Part shown: positions 47,478-58,743 of the stretch, in pieces
Layout of the letters: every line of letters begins with the position of its first letter
Position numbering within the stretch: the first letter of the stretch is position 1
DNA from: Phialocephala subalpina
Lineage: Eukaryota > Ascomycota > Leotiomycetes > Helotiales > Mollisiaceae
Length of the DNA: 64,000 bases
NCBI GenBank assembly: GCA_900073065.1
Contig: FJOG01000063.1
Span: 63,603 to 127,602 of the forward strand
Reading direction: 5' to 3'
Notes under the pieces: model-generated
What the model was told of the DNA's origin: nothing
Databases searched by the model: none
The model's input: the letters and a program-made list of their open reading frames with translations, nothing else
Program-made: the position numbers and the translations under genes

Positions 47478-50400
47478 GCCAATACGCAAACTCCGATTTT
47501 CCCAGCCTTTTCACGCATGAAGCTAAGAGATACGACGTGGGTGTTTGCCCACACGATAGACGACGATATGACGATCGATGTTACGCCACGAAATGGAAAT
47601 CCTTCCCACAAGTCCGATTGCCATATACTACACGACATATAAATATTCAGCCCGGTACAACCACACCATCATCGCCCTACCTTATCTGATATCATATCAG
47701 AGATCGTCACACGCACATATTTTCAACATTCTTCCACCTCTGGACACCATATAAACTTCAGCTATTTATTCCGGAGGTTTGTGTGCCAAACAGGTTGAGA
47801 AGGGAACTCAGGCGTGGTGCGAATGTGGCGTTGGTTGGAATCAAAAAATCTCCCAAATCCGAAATATAGTATAAGGGCCAGGTGTAAGGGTGGGATATGG
47901 ATATGAATGGTGCGGCTGCGCAACCACAATAGCACGGCGTTCTAATATGGATGGATGAAGTTTAAATGCCTCCTTGTGCTTATACCAGATAGAGAATGAG
48001 ATTTTATGGATGCGGCATATGCCTGCCTGGTTCAAAACTACCGCACCACCATCTTGTCGCGATTTCTTGAATTGTTTTGTGTACGTTTCGTTTCATTTAG
48101 CTATTTTTGGTCAAACGAGAATGACTCCAAGTGTTGAGGTGCAGCCTAGACGGCATCCCGGTAAGGACTCCGTAGTCCAACAGCCCAGTTGATGGAACCC
48201 TTCTAATTTTCCCACATGGCATAAAGTTCAGGATCGACAACAAGCTGGCACAATCCCAACGCTCCTCCCCTTCTAGAATTCTGTCCTCGGCCAAAGTTTC
48301 CAATGTGCCACGCGACCTGGGGTACCGGCAACAAGTGGACACGACTAATCTATTTCCCCAGAACGTCAGTGCGACGGGTAAATAGAACAAGAGAAGGGTC
48401 GGCCCTCCTTTCGGTTGAATGTGCTGTGAGGTGTGGATGCAGGGGCGAGAGATTGCGTTGCGCCCGAAGAGGAGGAAGTTACCCATGAATGAAATCAGCA
48501 GCCAAATCCCTCCCCTCCAACATTCTCGAAGCCCTCATCTCGGCCGGGCTTACGGGGTTCTTACCAACGGGGATCCAACATGAACAAGCTTCTAGAAAGA
48601 GAGAAGACAAGCGCAGAGGAAAAGCGAAATGCAACGAATGTTACACTCCTCTCGGTCCTTCTTTTTTAAGCGGAGTACTTGTGGGTGTGAGGCTTTAATG
48701 GGCGATTGGAGGATTCATCGAGGTTTTTTTACGCGCTGGATGCGAGGGGAATGGCGGGGTGCATCCTCCGTGAGGCTTGCAGGTGTTGAAGGAGGGGTGC
48801 GGGGTGTCACGTGTGGGAGAGGAGAGGTCAAGGAGGGGTCAGGAGGATCAACGGATTTGCAGAGGGAATGAGCTTGTGGGAGAAACAGAACTAGTGGGGT
48901 TGGGAGTTGAATATGAGAACTGATAGAGAGGGCTTGGTGCTGTAGGACGGCGAGTGTTGAGAGGTGAGGTGAGATGCGGTATTGCTTGCAGCATGCGGCG
49001 GACCGGAAGATCTTCTGAGAGGATGAGATGATACTTTGTATCTCCGTACCTGATGAGACAGGCATATTCAGAGATCTTGGGGCCAATCGATGATCTCTCG
49101 CTCGCTCACTTTCGCCGGCTGCTCTTCCTTCTCATTCACCAGCAGTCAGGCGTTTGCATTGTTTCTGTTCACGTACGCTGATCTGCATGCATCTTCTGTT
49201 CACTCGACAATAGCAATTCTGTTGGGCTCGAGGAAGTTTGTCAAATTCGGGATGGAATCGAGCATGTTCACGAAAAAAACCCAGACACTCAATGTCCGAA
49301 ATCTTCTTGAATTTTCCGACGTGCAACAAATTCATAATGTGACCCTCAATGCCTCAATTTCAAGTCTACGGTCAATGTCTAGAACGTTACTAGAAATCTC
49401 GATGTGCAACAAAAATCTATCAAGTCGGGAGAGACGGTGGGACATTGAGGTTGAGCGAGATGTACCAAAGAATGAGAGATATTCATTTTGAACAAGGCCC
49501 AAAATTAAAGCAGGAGAAATCCCGATATGGCGCAAAACTTACCAAAGCCAGAATAAAAATATTGAGTTTAGATGCTTTGTGACAAAGCTAACTAAAGTTG
49601 GATTACAAGAACCGACAAACTGTTGTGTCATTAACGTGACTTGATCGGGATTGGGGTAGAGAGAGGGAATTGAGGGGAGCATTCAACAGAGACTCGAACG
49701 GTTATCCTTTCTCTCGTTGATCAGCGCTTTCGACTCCCGGATCTCAGACAGTGGCAATTAAGGAGATTAATCTGAGATGTTGCAGATACTCACGAAGCAT
49801 TGCTGGACGTCATGATTGCCTGGGATGCGCCTTTGTCCTCGTCACTACGCTCGGAGCTGGAGTTCAGAAGTCCTCGCGACTAGGTACTTTAATAATCCCT
49901 AGAGTAGCCCCATTTCCTGATCCTGTTCAATACGTTCTCTTGTGCCCCCAAATCATATGATGTGATAGCATGAGACTCTAAGTTTTATCCGTCATCCATA
50001 CCTGGAGAGTTGAGATCGTGCCACTCCCGTTCATTGTCGTTTTGCCAACTTCCTGTAATGATATCCTTCCAGCTCAACCCTACAACAAAGATCTTTCGAA
50101 TCAGGGAAAATTTCAAAAATTTCGGTCTTCAAACTTCTACGGCTGAAGACGGGTTGAGTTTGCTTTGTTCCCGAGACATACTGTCGTGCTTGGTTCGGGA
50201 AAGCAGAGCCAAAGCACTCTCTCTCCTCTCACAAGAATATGATTAATGTCGCCGGCTTGCTCGACCAAAATGTGTTCAGCAATCAAGACAGCCATTTTAC
50301 CCTCGGCTTGCAGGGGAGCCAAACTCTTAAGAAATTGCGATTCCTTTTTATGGAGGAGGTTTCATGCCAAAAGAGAGAAATTGACCAAAATCGCACCAGA

Positions 50401-51242
50401 TACCAAAGTTCTGGAATGTTGCTTGATATATGATATATATGGTCGCCTCGCAAGGTCTTACGAATCGAATCAAGCAAAAAATGACTTGCCCCTCCCTGCC
50501 ATGGTCGAGTCTTGTTTGCTCTCCAAACGATCCGTCACTTTCGAGTCCTCTATGGTAGGAGGTTCAACTCTCTCGTACACCTTGTCCGGTTTCTCGGGCA
50601 CTTGGCTTCTTGAAGGCGCCTCACTGAAGGAACCATCCGCCAAACCGACCTTCGCTCTCTTGATAAGATATCAAGAACAAGACTGATTTGTTCACCTCAC
50701 TTTCATCCTGAACGGTCCACGAATAGGCGAGCACCAAGCACTAACTTGCCGTCACTTTCGAAGCTTTCCTCTGCTATCACAGCCAAGACAACTTTCAATC
50801 TCAAATCGCCAAGCTTCTTCCTTCCTCACTCACTTCAATAAATTGTACAACTAAACTAAGCCCGATGTTCTCTATTAACCTGGTGGCATAAAAAGACTTC
50901 ACTCCTAACCTGGATCGCTCGAGTCTTTCTAAAGCACATATCTTCAGCTAACCAAGTCACTAATTGGGGGTTGACGATCTCTTCCCTTCTCTTTCAACAG
51001 AGATACCTTTCACTTTCATCCCGCTCGAGTCCTCTCTACCGAATGCTCGCTTTGCTCTTCAATCAACCAAGAAACACAATTCGACAACTCAACTTTCTCA
51101 TTACATACTTATTCCCCTTATCAATCTCTTCTTATTTTCCAACAGAACCTCGAACAACCAAGCAACTTCAACAGATCTCAGCCTCATGATTCTTACTTCA
51201 ACCGAACTCTCAACAACCCAAACTAATCGCCCACAACCCCCA
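47478..51242. other. Long region without a recognisable gene
   Basis: 3' flank of CDC25 and upstream flank of the SIM-BTB gene. ORFs up to 146 codons (50246-50686) show no family features. The pyrimidine-rich stretch after 50700 leading into the N run is probably promoter or 5' UTR of the gene starting at 52368. No RNA gene is recognised. Confidence 0.35.
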
Positions 51243-52229
51243 NNNNNNNNNNNNNNNNNNNNNNNNNNNNNNNNNNNNNNNNNNNNNNNNNNNNNNNNNN
51301 NNNNNNNNNNNNNNNNNNNNNNNNNNNNNNNNNNNNNNNNNNNNNNNNNNNNNNNNNNNNNNNNNNNNNNNNNNNNNNNNNNNNNNNNNNNNNNNNNNNN
51401 NNNNNNNNNNNNNNNNNNNNNNNNNNNNNNNNNNNNNNNNNNNNNNNNNNNNNNNNNNNNNNNNNNNNNNNNNNNNNNNNNNNNNNNNNNNNNNNNNNNN
51501 NNNNNNNNNNNNNNNNNNNNNNNNNNNNNNNNNNNNNNNNNNNNNNNNNNNNNNNNNNNNNNNNNNNNNNNNNNNNNNNNNNNNNNNNNNNNNNNNNNNN
51601 NNNNNNNNNNNNNNNNNNNNNNNNNNNNNNNNNNNNNNNNNNNNNNNNNNNNNNNNNNNNNNNNNNNNNNNNNNNNNNNNNNNNNNNNNNNNNNNNNNNN
51701 NNNNNNNNNNNNNNNNNNNNNNNNNNNNNNNNNNNNNNNNNNNNNNNNNNNNNNNNNNNNNNNNNNNNNNNNNNNNNNNNNNNNNNNNNNNNNNNNNNNN
51801 NNNNNNNNNNNNNNNNNNNNNNNNNNNNNNNNNNNNNNNNNNNNNNNNNNNNNNNNNNNNNNNNNNNNNNNNNNNNNNNNNNNNNNNNNNNNNNNNNNNN
51901 NNNNNNNNNNNNNNNNNNNNNNNNNNNNNNNNNNNNNNNNNNNNNNNNNNNNNNNNNNNNNNNNNNNNNNNNNNNNNNNNNNNNNNNNNNNNNNNNNNNN
52001 NNNNNNNNNNNNNNNNNNNNNNNNNNNNNNNNNNNNNNNNNNNNNNNNNNNNNNNNNNNNNNNNNNNNNNNNNNNNNNNNNNNNNNNNNNNNNNNNNNNN
52101 NNNNNNNNNNNNNNNNNNNNNNNNNNNNNNNNNNNNNNNNNNNNNNNNNNNNNNNNNNNNNNNNNNNNNNNNNNNNNNNNNNNNNNNNNNNNNNNNNNNN
52201 NNNNNNNNNNNNNNNNNNNNNNNNNNNNN
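51243..52229. other. Assembly gap (987 N)
   Basis: An unbroken run of N. It is upstream of the start at 52368, so it probably hides promoter or 5' UTR, but an upstream exon cannot be excluded. Open frames that cross it are meaningless. Confidence 0.99.
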
Positions 52230-52367
52230 CACCAGTACGCCTTCATACAAATCTCGCTCCCAAAAGTGACGAGCAAAATCCCTTCCACACCTCTCAACAA
52301 ACCCACCCTCAGATCACCGATACAATTCAACCTTCACACTCAAACACAACATTCCTCATCGTCAATT

Positions 52368-55300
52368 ATGGCGAGCCAGACCTCCTCATCTTCCAACGAT
52401 GCCACAGCCAACCCCAACACACCCATTTCTCATACACCCAAGCCTCCAACACAAAAAATATCCAGATCCAGATCTCAAACCCAGGCTCCAGGCTCCATGC
52501 CTTCGAAGTGGCGGGCAGTCAGAACTTCCAAGAAGCGGACACGCTCACATTCTCCGAACCTAGAACGGAGAGGCTCAGCTTTGAGGCTGTTGGGCTCTCC
52601 AGAGTTGGGTTCCTTGAGGCTAGCGAATGAGGAGAACTTTCAGCCTTTGGTCTCAAATTCACTCATATCTGGTGCATCCTCACACAGGAAAACTTTGCAC
52701 AGAGAGAGTCCAGCGGTGCTCCAGGAAATCCAGCCCCAGCTTCCGCCCTTACCCAGACCACTGTCGGTCAGAGAGCGTTTGGCATTGGACAGGATCTCAA
52801 GGTCGGCAACAGCGGCGGTTGAGACTTCTCGCTCCTCACTCCCACCTTCATCCAAGGAAGCCTCACATATATTAACACCAGCAGCAATAAAACAGGCAGC
52901 CCAGGCACCGCCTCACTCTCCACCATGCTCTGATCCCCAAAAACCTCCAGATCCACATATCCCACAGACAGAAGAGAAGAATGTTGCCCCACCTTCACAG
53001 CCCCGACCCGCTCAATTCCTTCCTCAGAACTCCACACCTCAAGAACACCAACACCAACAACGTCCACAGTCTTCAATCTCAAATCTGAAGCCAGAAACTG
53101 TGCCCCAGAATTCGCCCCAGAAAAAAGGATCGCCATCCATTCAGAAGCAAGCAGATCCATCCCAGGCACCCAAACCGGTAGAGAAGGAGATAGAAGTCAT
53201 CGACCTCCTCTCTTCAGATGACGAAGCTCCAGCTGAACCTTCGCCCCCAAAAAAGAAGCGACAACTGCTGTCACGCAAAACCTTATCACCTACCGAAAAT
53301 CGACCTCTAGTCAAAAGCAACGTTAGCGACTCGAAGAGCGAGAGTGGGAGTGAGGAGGATGATCCAGTTGCAGACCCGGATTTCACGGTCCAGCCAAGGC
53401 AAACGAGGTCGAAGTCCAAATATGTAGCCAAGAGCCGAGTTGGTAGGAAGCGAGTTAGCGAGGAAGAGAGTTCAGGATTTGAGGGATTGTTGGTGCTGGC
53501 TGAGACAGAGGAGGGTCAAAGTTCCAGTCAGGTCGGGACTTTGGGGAAGCGAAAACGTGAAAAGTCAAAACAGACAATTTCGTCAGAGAAAGTGGGTTGG
53601 AGTCCCAAGAAGGGAGGACAATTGAAAAATGGTGAATCTTCCGAGTCGAGGGAGAGTAGGACGCCGCCGAAGATGTCAACGATTCTGAATGAGGCTGCCA
53701 GCTTGAATCAGCGACAGCGATTAGAAACATTGGCGAGAGGTTCAATTCCCAAGGAGAAAATATTGACTGTTGCGCAGGGTGAGGACGTATCGATGCAAGA
53801 AGAAGCATTGCATACCACTCTCGGGGTTGCAGGTCCATCACAATCTTCAAGCAAGCCCCGCCATTCCCTTCAGAGTTCAACCACCATACACTCGAGCTCA
53901 ACAGCTCCGGTAATCAATTCGCTGGAAGACGAGCAGATAAACAGCACTGGTAGTGAAGCACTGGCCTCAAAACACAACATTTGCAACCTAGATGAACTGA
54001 GGCGCCACAATTCCAGGCTCATGGACCTTGAAGAGGAAGCGCGTCTGGCAAAGAGCATACAGAGTGTATTGCACAATACTTCAAAGACATCAAAGCCGGA
54101 GAGTTTGATTTCGTTAAATGACATGAAGGTCCCAACCCGCGGTCGAGAGGGATCGAACGTGCACAAGCCAACTCAGCCAAAAGCCACGAGAGCCACGATA
54201 TCCAAGATCTCAGAGGGACCAGAGACCCAGCAAGGGCCCGGTACCGAGCGAGCTAGACAACTGAAGAGACCAAAACAGGGCCTCGTCAACGAGATACTGG
54301 CACGTCAAAAGACCCCGACGCCAAAAATGCCTGCACGCAAGGGTAAAGGCGTCCAAAAGTCTGCTCCGAAGAAGAAGAGGAAGGCAAAACAGCCACTTAT
54401 AGAGCCGAAGACCTCAATGGGGAAGAGAACAGTGAAGGATAGATACGAAGAATCCGTAACCGACGACAGCATCGAAGATGTGAATCCCAGTCCCACAGCA
54501 AGGAGCGCGGCCTTAGACAGTATGGGAGAATCGTCGGCCAAATTCAAAGGATTTGTGGATAAATGGCGGCACAAGAAGGTGGATGAGTATAATTTTGACG
54601 CCGCGGATGTGGAATTCGAGCGGGAATCGGCAAGCATCGTCGCCAAGGTTCTTAAAGGCATTCCGAAAAAGAACGAGAAACCAAAGGTAATAAAAAAGAA
54701 GGTACGCCACGTCGGATGTAACAACGTCGCCCACTTGGACTGACTTTTAGTAGAATAACGTCGGCAAGATGACCAAGGTCCTAACTTTGGCACCTTCCCA
54801 GCTGAGGGACTCCACAACACCTGCGTCGTTTACGTCTTCCTCCTCGTCGAAAAGGCAGCAGCTCGAGAATATGCCACCCACGTTCTTGTCAGTGTTCGCA
54901 GTTCCATTTCCCAAATGGATGCTAATCCGTAATAGGAAACCTCTTCCAGACATAGTCCAAATAGAACTTGGATCCGATATCTTCTCTATCCATCAAGAAA
55001 TCTTGAGCTGGCATTGCCCTCTCCTGGCCGAGGTGTGCCGTGTCAGCGGAGGACGTCTGCCACCAGACATAGCAGATATAGAGGCGGAAGTTTTTGGAAT
55101 ATTCGTGCACTGGCTTAATGGCCAAGCTTATCAACTCAAGGGCAAGGACCTGCTTGTGAACTCTCTCGGCAAGCCAGCATACCAACACCGACTAGTCAAG
55201 CTCTGGGTCCTGGCAGGTAGACTTCGAATGCCGAAACTTCAGAATGATGCAATCGACATGCTCGAGGAGAGGAAGAATACAATAGACGATGGACGAATTC

Positions 55301-55545
55301 AAACGCAGTACTTCGGATGGGTATACAACAACACCACAAAGGGCGATTGCCTGCGGGGATATATCATCGAGGCGTGCCTCAAAAGCTCGTTTTCGAAGAA
55401 TATTTACGACGCTTTTCCAAAGGAGCTCCAGCAGGATATCTTCGAAGCGACTCTTGTGAAAAGCGAGAAGCGGAATGACGGTGAGGACGGTGAGGCTGCT
55501 GCGTCTAGCATGGAGAGGCACTATGTTGTCGAAGGTAGCAGCTGA
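52368..55545 (+). CDS. Disordered SIM-containing protein, probably spliced to a C-terminal BTB domain
   Basis: ATG 52368 (MASQTSSSSNDATANP) opens a long Ser/Pro/Lys-rich frame. It contains a SUMO-interaction motif at about residues 275-286 (EIEVIDLLSSDDE), several basic nuclear-localisation-like runs, and a short conserved-looking end (FKGFVDKWRHKKVDEYNFDA). If intron 54702-54753 (GTACGC donor, CTGAC branch, TTTTAGTAG acceptor) is removed, the frame continues in phase through NNVGKMTKVLTLAPS into a BTB/POZ domain and stops at 55543-55545, for about 1,041 residues. An alternative donor at 54687 also keeps the frame. Without splicing the first ORF ends at 54743. A nuclear role in SUMO-linked regulation is an inference from the motif only. 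The N gap upstream could hide another exon. Confidence 0.65.
54769..55545 (+). CDS. BTB/POZ domain protein (standalone reading of the C-terminal half)
   Basis: ATG 54769 to TGA 55543-55545, 258 residues. The BTB fold is recognisable in VQIELGSDIFSIHQEILSWH, then VFGIFVHWLNGQAY and LVKLWVLAGRLRMPKLQNDA, the usual fungal BTB arrangement of strand-helix core followed by the tetramer-side helices; such proteins often mediate dimerisation or adaptor function. The ATG is only 25 bases after the stop of the upstream ORF, and splicing joins both in phase, so this is more likely the last exon of the gene starting at 52368 than a separate gene. Domain call is firm; gene boundary is not. Confidence 0.7.
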   Translation: MTKVLTLAPSQLRDSTTPASFTSSSSSKRQQLENMPPTFLSVFAVPFPKWMLIRNRKPLPDIVQIELGSDIFSIHQEILSWHCPLLAEVCRVSGGRLPPDIADIEAEVFGIFVHWLNGQAYQLKGKDLLVNSLGKPAYQHRLVKLWVLAGRLRMPKLQNDAIDMLEERKNTIDDGRIQTQYFGWVYNNTTKGDCLRGYIIEACLKSSFSKNIYDAFPKELQQDIFEATLVKSEKRNDGEDGEAAASSMERHYVVEGSS

Positions 55546-56739
55546 AGGGCGAGAGTCGGAGGGAAGGCCGCGGGGGTGGAGAGAGAGAGGTTGGGATGAG
55601 AGTAGAGAGGTTTTATCCCGAGGACCCTATGTAACAAGTTTATCAGTCAACGGCGTTAGAGGCGTTAGAGGCGTTCGGAGGAGAGAGCATGGACTCAGCC
55701 AATGATCAATAGCAGAATACGAAGCGTTTGAATTCGCATAGAAAGCTCTGCGATTGATGCGTTGAGTGTGGAGTGGTTGTTGGCGTGTAAACACAAATCG
55801 ATCTTCGATCAGCCGCTCGCTTATAGCTCCCGATGCGGTCTGGTCTTAGCGTTGAGCTTATTTCGGGATCTCATTGTCCCAGACTTGTGAATTAAAGTGG
55901 TTTGTTTGCCTCGCAGCTTCCAGAACAGAACAAAAGACTTTCACTTCATCTGATTGATATGGATGGATGCAGCATGGCCGTTGTCAGATCGCCACTACCT
56001 CCACGGCGGAAGAGTACGGATAACGGGATCCCGCGTTGGCTTCGACGGCTGCAGCTTTGACATCGGAACCCTCGAAAGCGGATTTCCTCCAGGACTACGA
56101 GTCTACGATCAATTCCAACATCTCATCAACCTCCGAATCTCGTGTACGACCCCTTGACGATCCCGTAAATCCTCCGAAGATAAAATAGAGATCGTGTTGG
56201 GAAATATGCTGTGCTGCAAAGCTTGGAAGTCCGTCAATACCACGAAAAGCTTCACGCATTTTTCCTACCCCGGATTTCGAACTTCAGATGCAGCAACTGA
56301 TCGGCCACTATCAAATCAAAATAAGCTCCTCCCAAAGAGGAACGATCACCTCTTTATTTGTTGCACTATCCCCAAGCGTGCGATGACAGTTTATGGTTGA
56401 GCAGCATCTCACTTTCACTCCCACTCCCACTCCCACTAGGTCGGGTCTCTCACCGGCCTAGTAGCGTCATGGCCATCACGAACGACAAAGAGATCCTAGA
56501 AGAACTTCTCCGCCATCCAATCAGCAGTGTGCCACGATTCGGAGAATTCGCCAACGGAAAGAGTGATGAGTGTTCTTTCCTATGTGAGCAAGAAGAGTAT
56601 ATAGTGCTTTCGTCCTTTCTGTATTTTCTTCCCTTCTTCACTCTCACAATCATCGCATCTTCTCGGCTTGGCTTTGCTCCATCTCTCTCAGATCTTCCAT
56701 TGCAGCCACTGAAAGTCAAACTCAACCAACAGCATCAAT
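55546..56739. other. Region without a recognisable gene
   Basis: Contains a three-copy GGCGTTAGA repeat at 55651-55678 just after the BTB stop and a CACTCC hexamer run near 56415-56437. ORFs are short. The right part is presumably the promoter of the ferritin-like gene. Confidence 0.4.
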
Positions 56740-57763
56740 ATGCGTTTCTCTTCAACTGCCGTCGCCATCACTAGCCTCCTCTCAGCAGCTTCTGCAGCAC
56801 CCACCAAGAGACAATCGGCTGCCACGGACATCGACGCAATCATTCTGCAATATGCATTGATCGCGAGCATTCTCTCCCCCCTGTACATCTGCATCGACTG
56901 ACTTTGAATAGCTCGAGCATCTTGTGAACGCGTTCTACAAGAAGGCTCTCTCCATTGGGACCAAGAATCATTCGTTGCTGCTGGCTTCCCTGCCATGATC
57001 TACGATGAGCTCAAGTATATTGCCCACGATGAAGAGGGACACGTCGTCTACCTCGAGGCAGGCCTGACCGCCACTGGTGCTACTCCTGTCGCTGCCTGCG
57101 AATGCTCTTTCCCAATGTCGACTCCCAAGGAGTTCATCTCGCTCGCGTCTGTCATCGAGGGTGTTAGAGTTTCAGCATACCTAGGAGCTGCTCCTCTGAT
57201 CACCGACAAGGCATACCTCACTGCTGCAGGCGCGATTTTGGTCACTGAGGCTCTTCATCAATCTGCCACTCGTGGAGCAGTTGGCGAGATTCCAATAGCC
57301 AATGTCTTCAGTACACCAATAAGCATCAACGCCACATACTCAATCGCCAGCGCTTTCATCACATCCTGCCCTTCTACCAACATGCCACTTCCAGTGGCCA
57401 CATACCCCGCTCTTACCCTCGCCAGCGGCTCTCCCACTGCTCCATCAGCTATGATCGACCTTGAGCCCAAGACCATGCCCTCCCTTCTATGCTACGTTTG
57501 TCAGCAGTCTCGACATCATTTCTGTTGCACCATCGAGCAGCAGCAATGGAATGATCGTGGTTGAAGTTCCTGAGATGGCCTCTGGTCAAGGATATGTCTT
57601 CTTGACTTCCGACAACTCTGGCAATCTCACCGATTCCAGCATTTTGGCTGGTAAGTACACTCGCTTCCCCTGTGCACTTTCTTCAACCTAACATTCTACA
57701 GGGCCTGCAATTCTTGAGGTTACTCCAAGCTCCCCAACCTTCGACCTCACCACCACCAAGTAA
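56740..57763 (+). pseudogene. Secreted ferritin-like (Rds1-type stress-response) protein with two apparent frameshifts
   Basis: ATG 56740 starts a signal peptide (MRFSSTAVAITSLLSAASAA) with a Lys-Arg site. An intron 56863-56911 appears to use a GC donor (GCGAGC) and restores ILQYALILEHLVNAFYKK, the usual start of the ferritin-like domain in Rds1 homologues. The match then moves to another frame near 56955 (HWDQESFVAAGFPAMIYDEL, then VSAYLGAAPLITDKAYLTAA and YSIASAFITSCPSTN), and back to the first frame near 57475 (FYATFVSSLDIISVAP). A final intron near 57652-57701 leads to PAILEVTPSSPTFDLTTTK and TAA at 57761. The two shifts are one base each and cancel. Either the gene is dead or the draft sequence has two indel errors; the conserved protein in between argues for errors. 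Confidence 0.72.
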
Positions 57764-58743
57764 ACATACAGAAAGATTGATGAAGGAGTAATACATAATG
57801 CTAATCACATAATTCACGATCACAGTCAAATTCCTTTCGTGTATCACGTTTCCACCAATGTGAGGGCTTCACTTGCCAGATGTTAGGTTTAGGCAACAGA
57901 AAATCTGCAGATTGTGTCGGCTCATTTCTAGCAAAACCTTACGATGCTTCGGAGGCAGTACAAGGCCTGTCCAAGCTTCCAAGGTATTTTGCATCACGTG
58001 AACTTGTCTTATTTCAGTTGAGATATATCTTTCCTCGTGGGGGAGTTGCCACCTCCGCCTTTCCATATATCAATCAGCCGTTCTATCTCGCATTATCTAG
58101 GCGAAGGAATCATTCTCATGTTCCATCTACCCTTCCATCACGCGATGCCCCTTTTCTTGCCACGCTGAATTGAGACTAGCGAAGTTGTGCTCAAGCGAGC
58201 CTCAAAATCTGCCGAACCTTCCGACCTCTCTCTTCTCTCCTCAAAAAACACAACTCTTGACCAAAAGTATCGTTCGCGCCCTTTTCAAATACAAATGGCC
58301 AGCTTTCCTTTAATGCAATTGAGCATCAAAATGATAAACCTGTTCCTCCCAAAATGCGGGGTACCGGCACCTGTTAAGTACGAACGCCCTTGCGGCCGAC
58401 AAGGATCTGCACAATGACGGAACCACTCCAGCACCACTTTTTTACGTACAAATTTGCAATTTTCACCACTGTCTTCCTCTGCTCTTCCCAGCACTTTCAT
58501 GGTTCCTTTTTGACATGACCAGTTGTATCCTGTCATCTACCTTATCGAAGGATTCGAATGTTCTATCGCGGGTGGACCTTCTTTTCTAGACTTGCGGGGC
58601 GACGTGGGATCAAAGCTAAGACTAAGAACCCGAAACTAAGCATTAAGGGTCGGGCTTGGATTTGCTTAAATATTCTTTCTTCCTTCGATTTCGAAGCGTT
58701 CTAAAAGGTGTCATCCTCCAAGGCCATTTTGGGAACAGAGAAG
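57764..58743. other. Region without a recognisable gene
   Basis: 3' flank of the ferritin-like gene and promoter of the permease. Short ORFs only. Confidence 0.4.

Noticed and set aside
51101..52330. Minus-strand frames through the N run
   Set aside because: Artefacts of unknown bases.
50964..54743. Very long open frame spanning the N run
   Set aside because: It starts at TTG and is open only because N cannot encode a stop. The supported start is the ATG at 52368.
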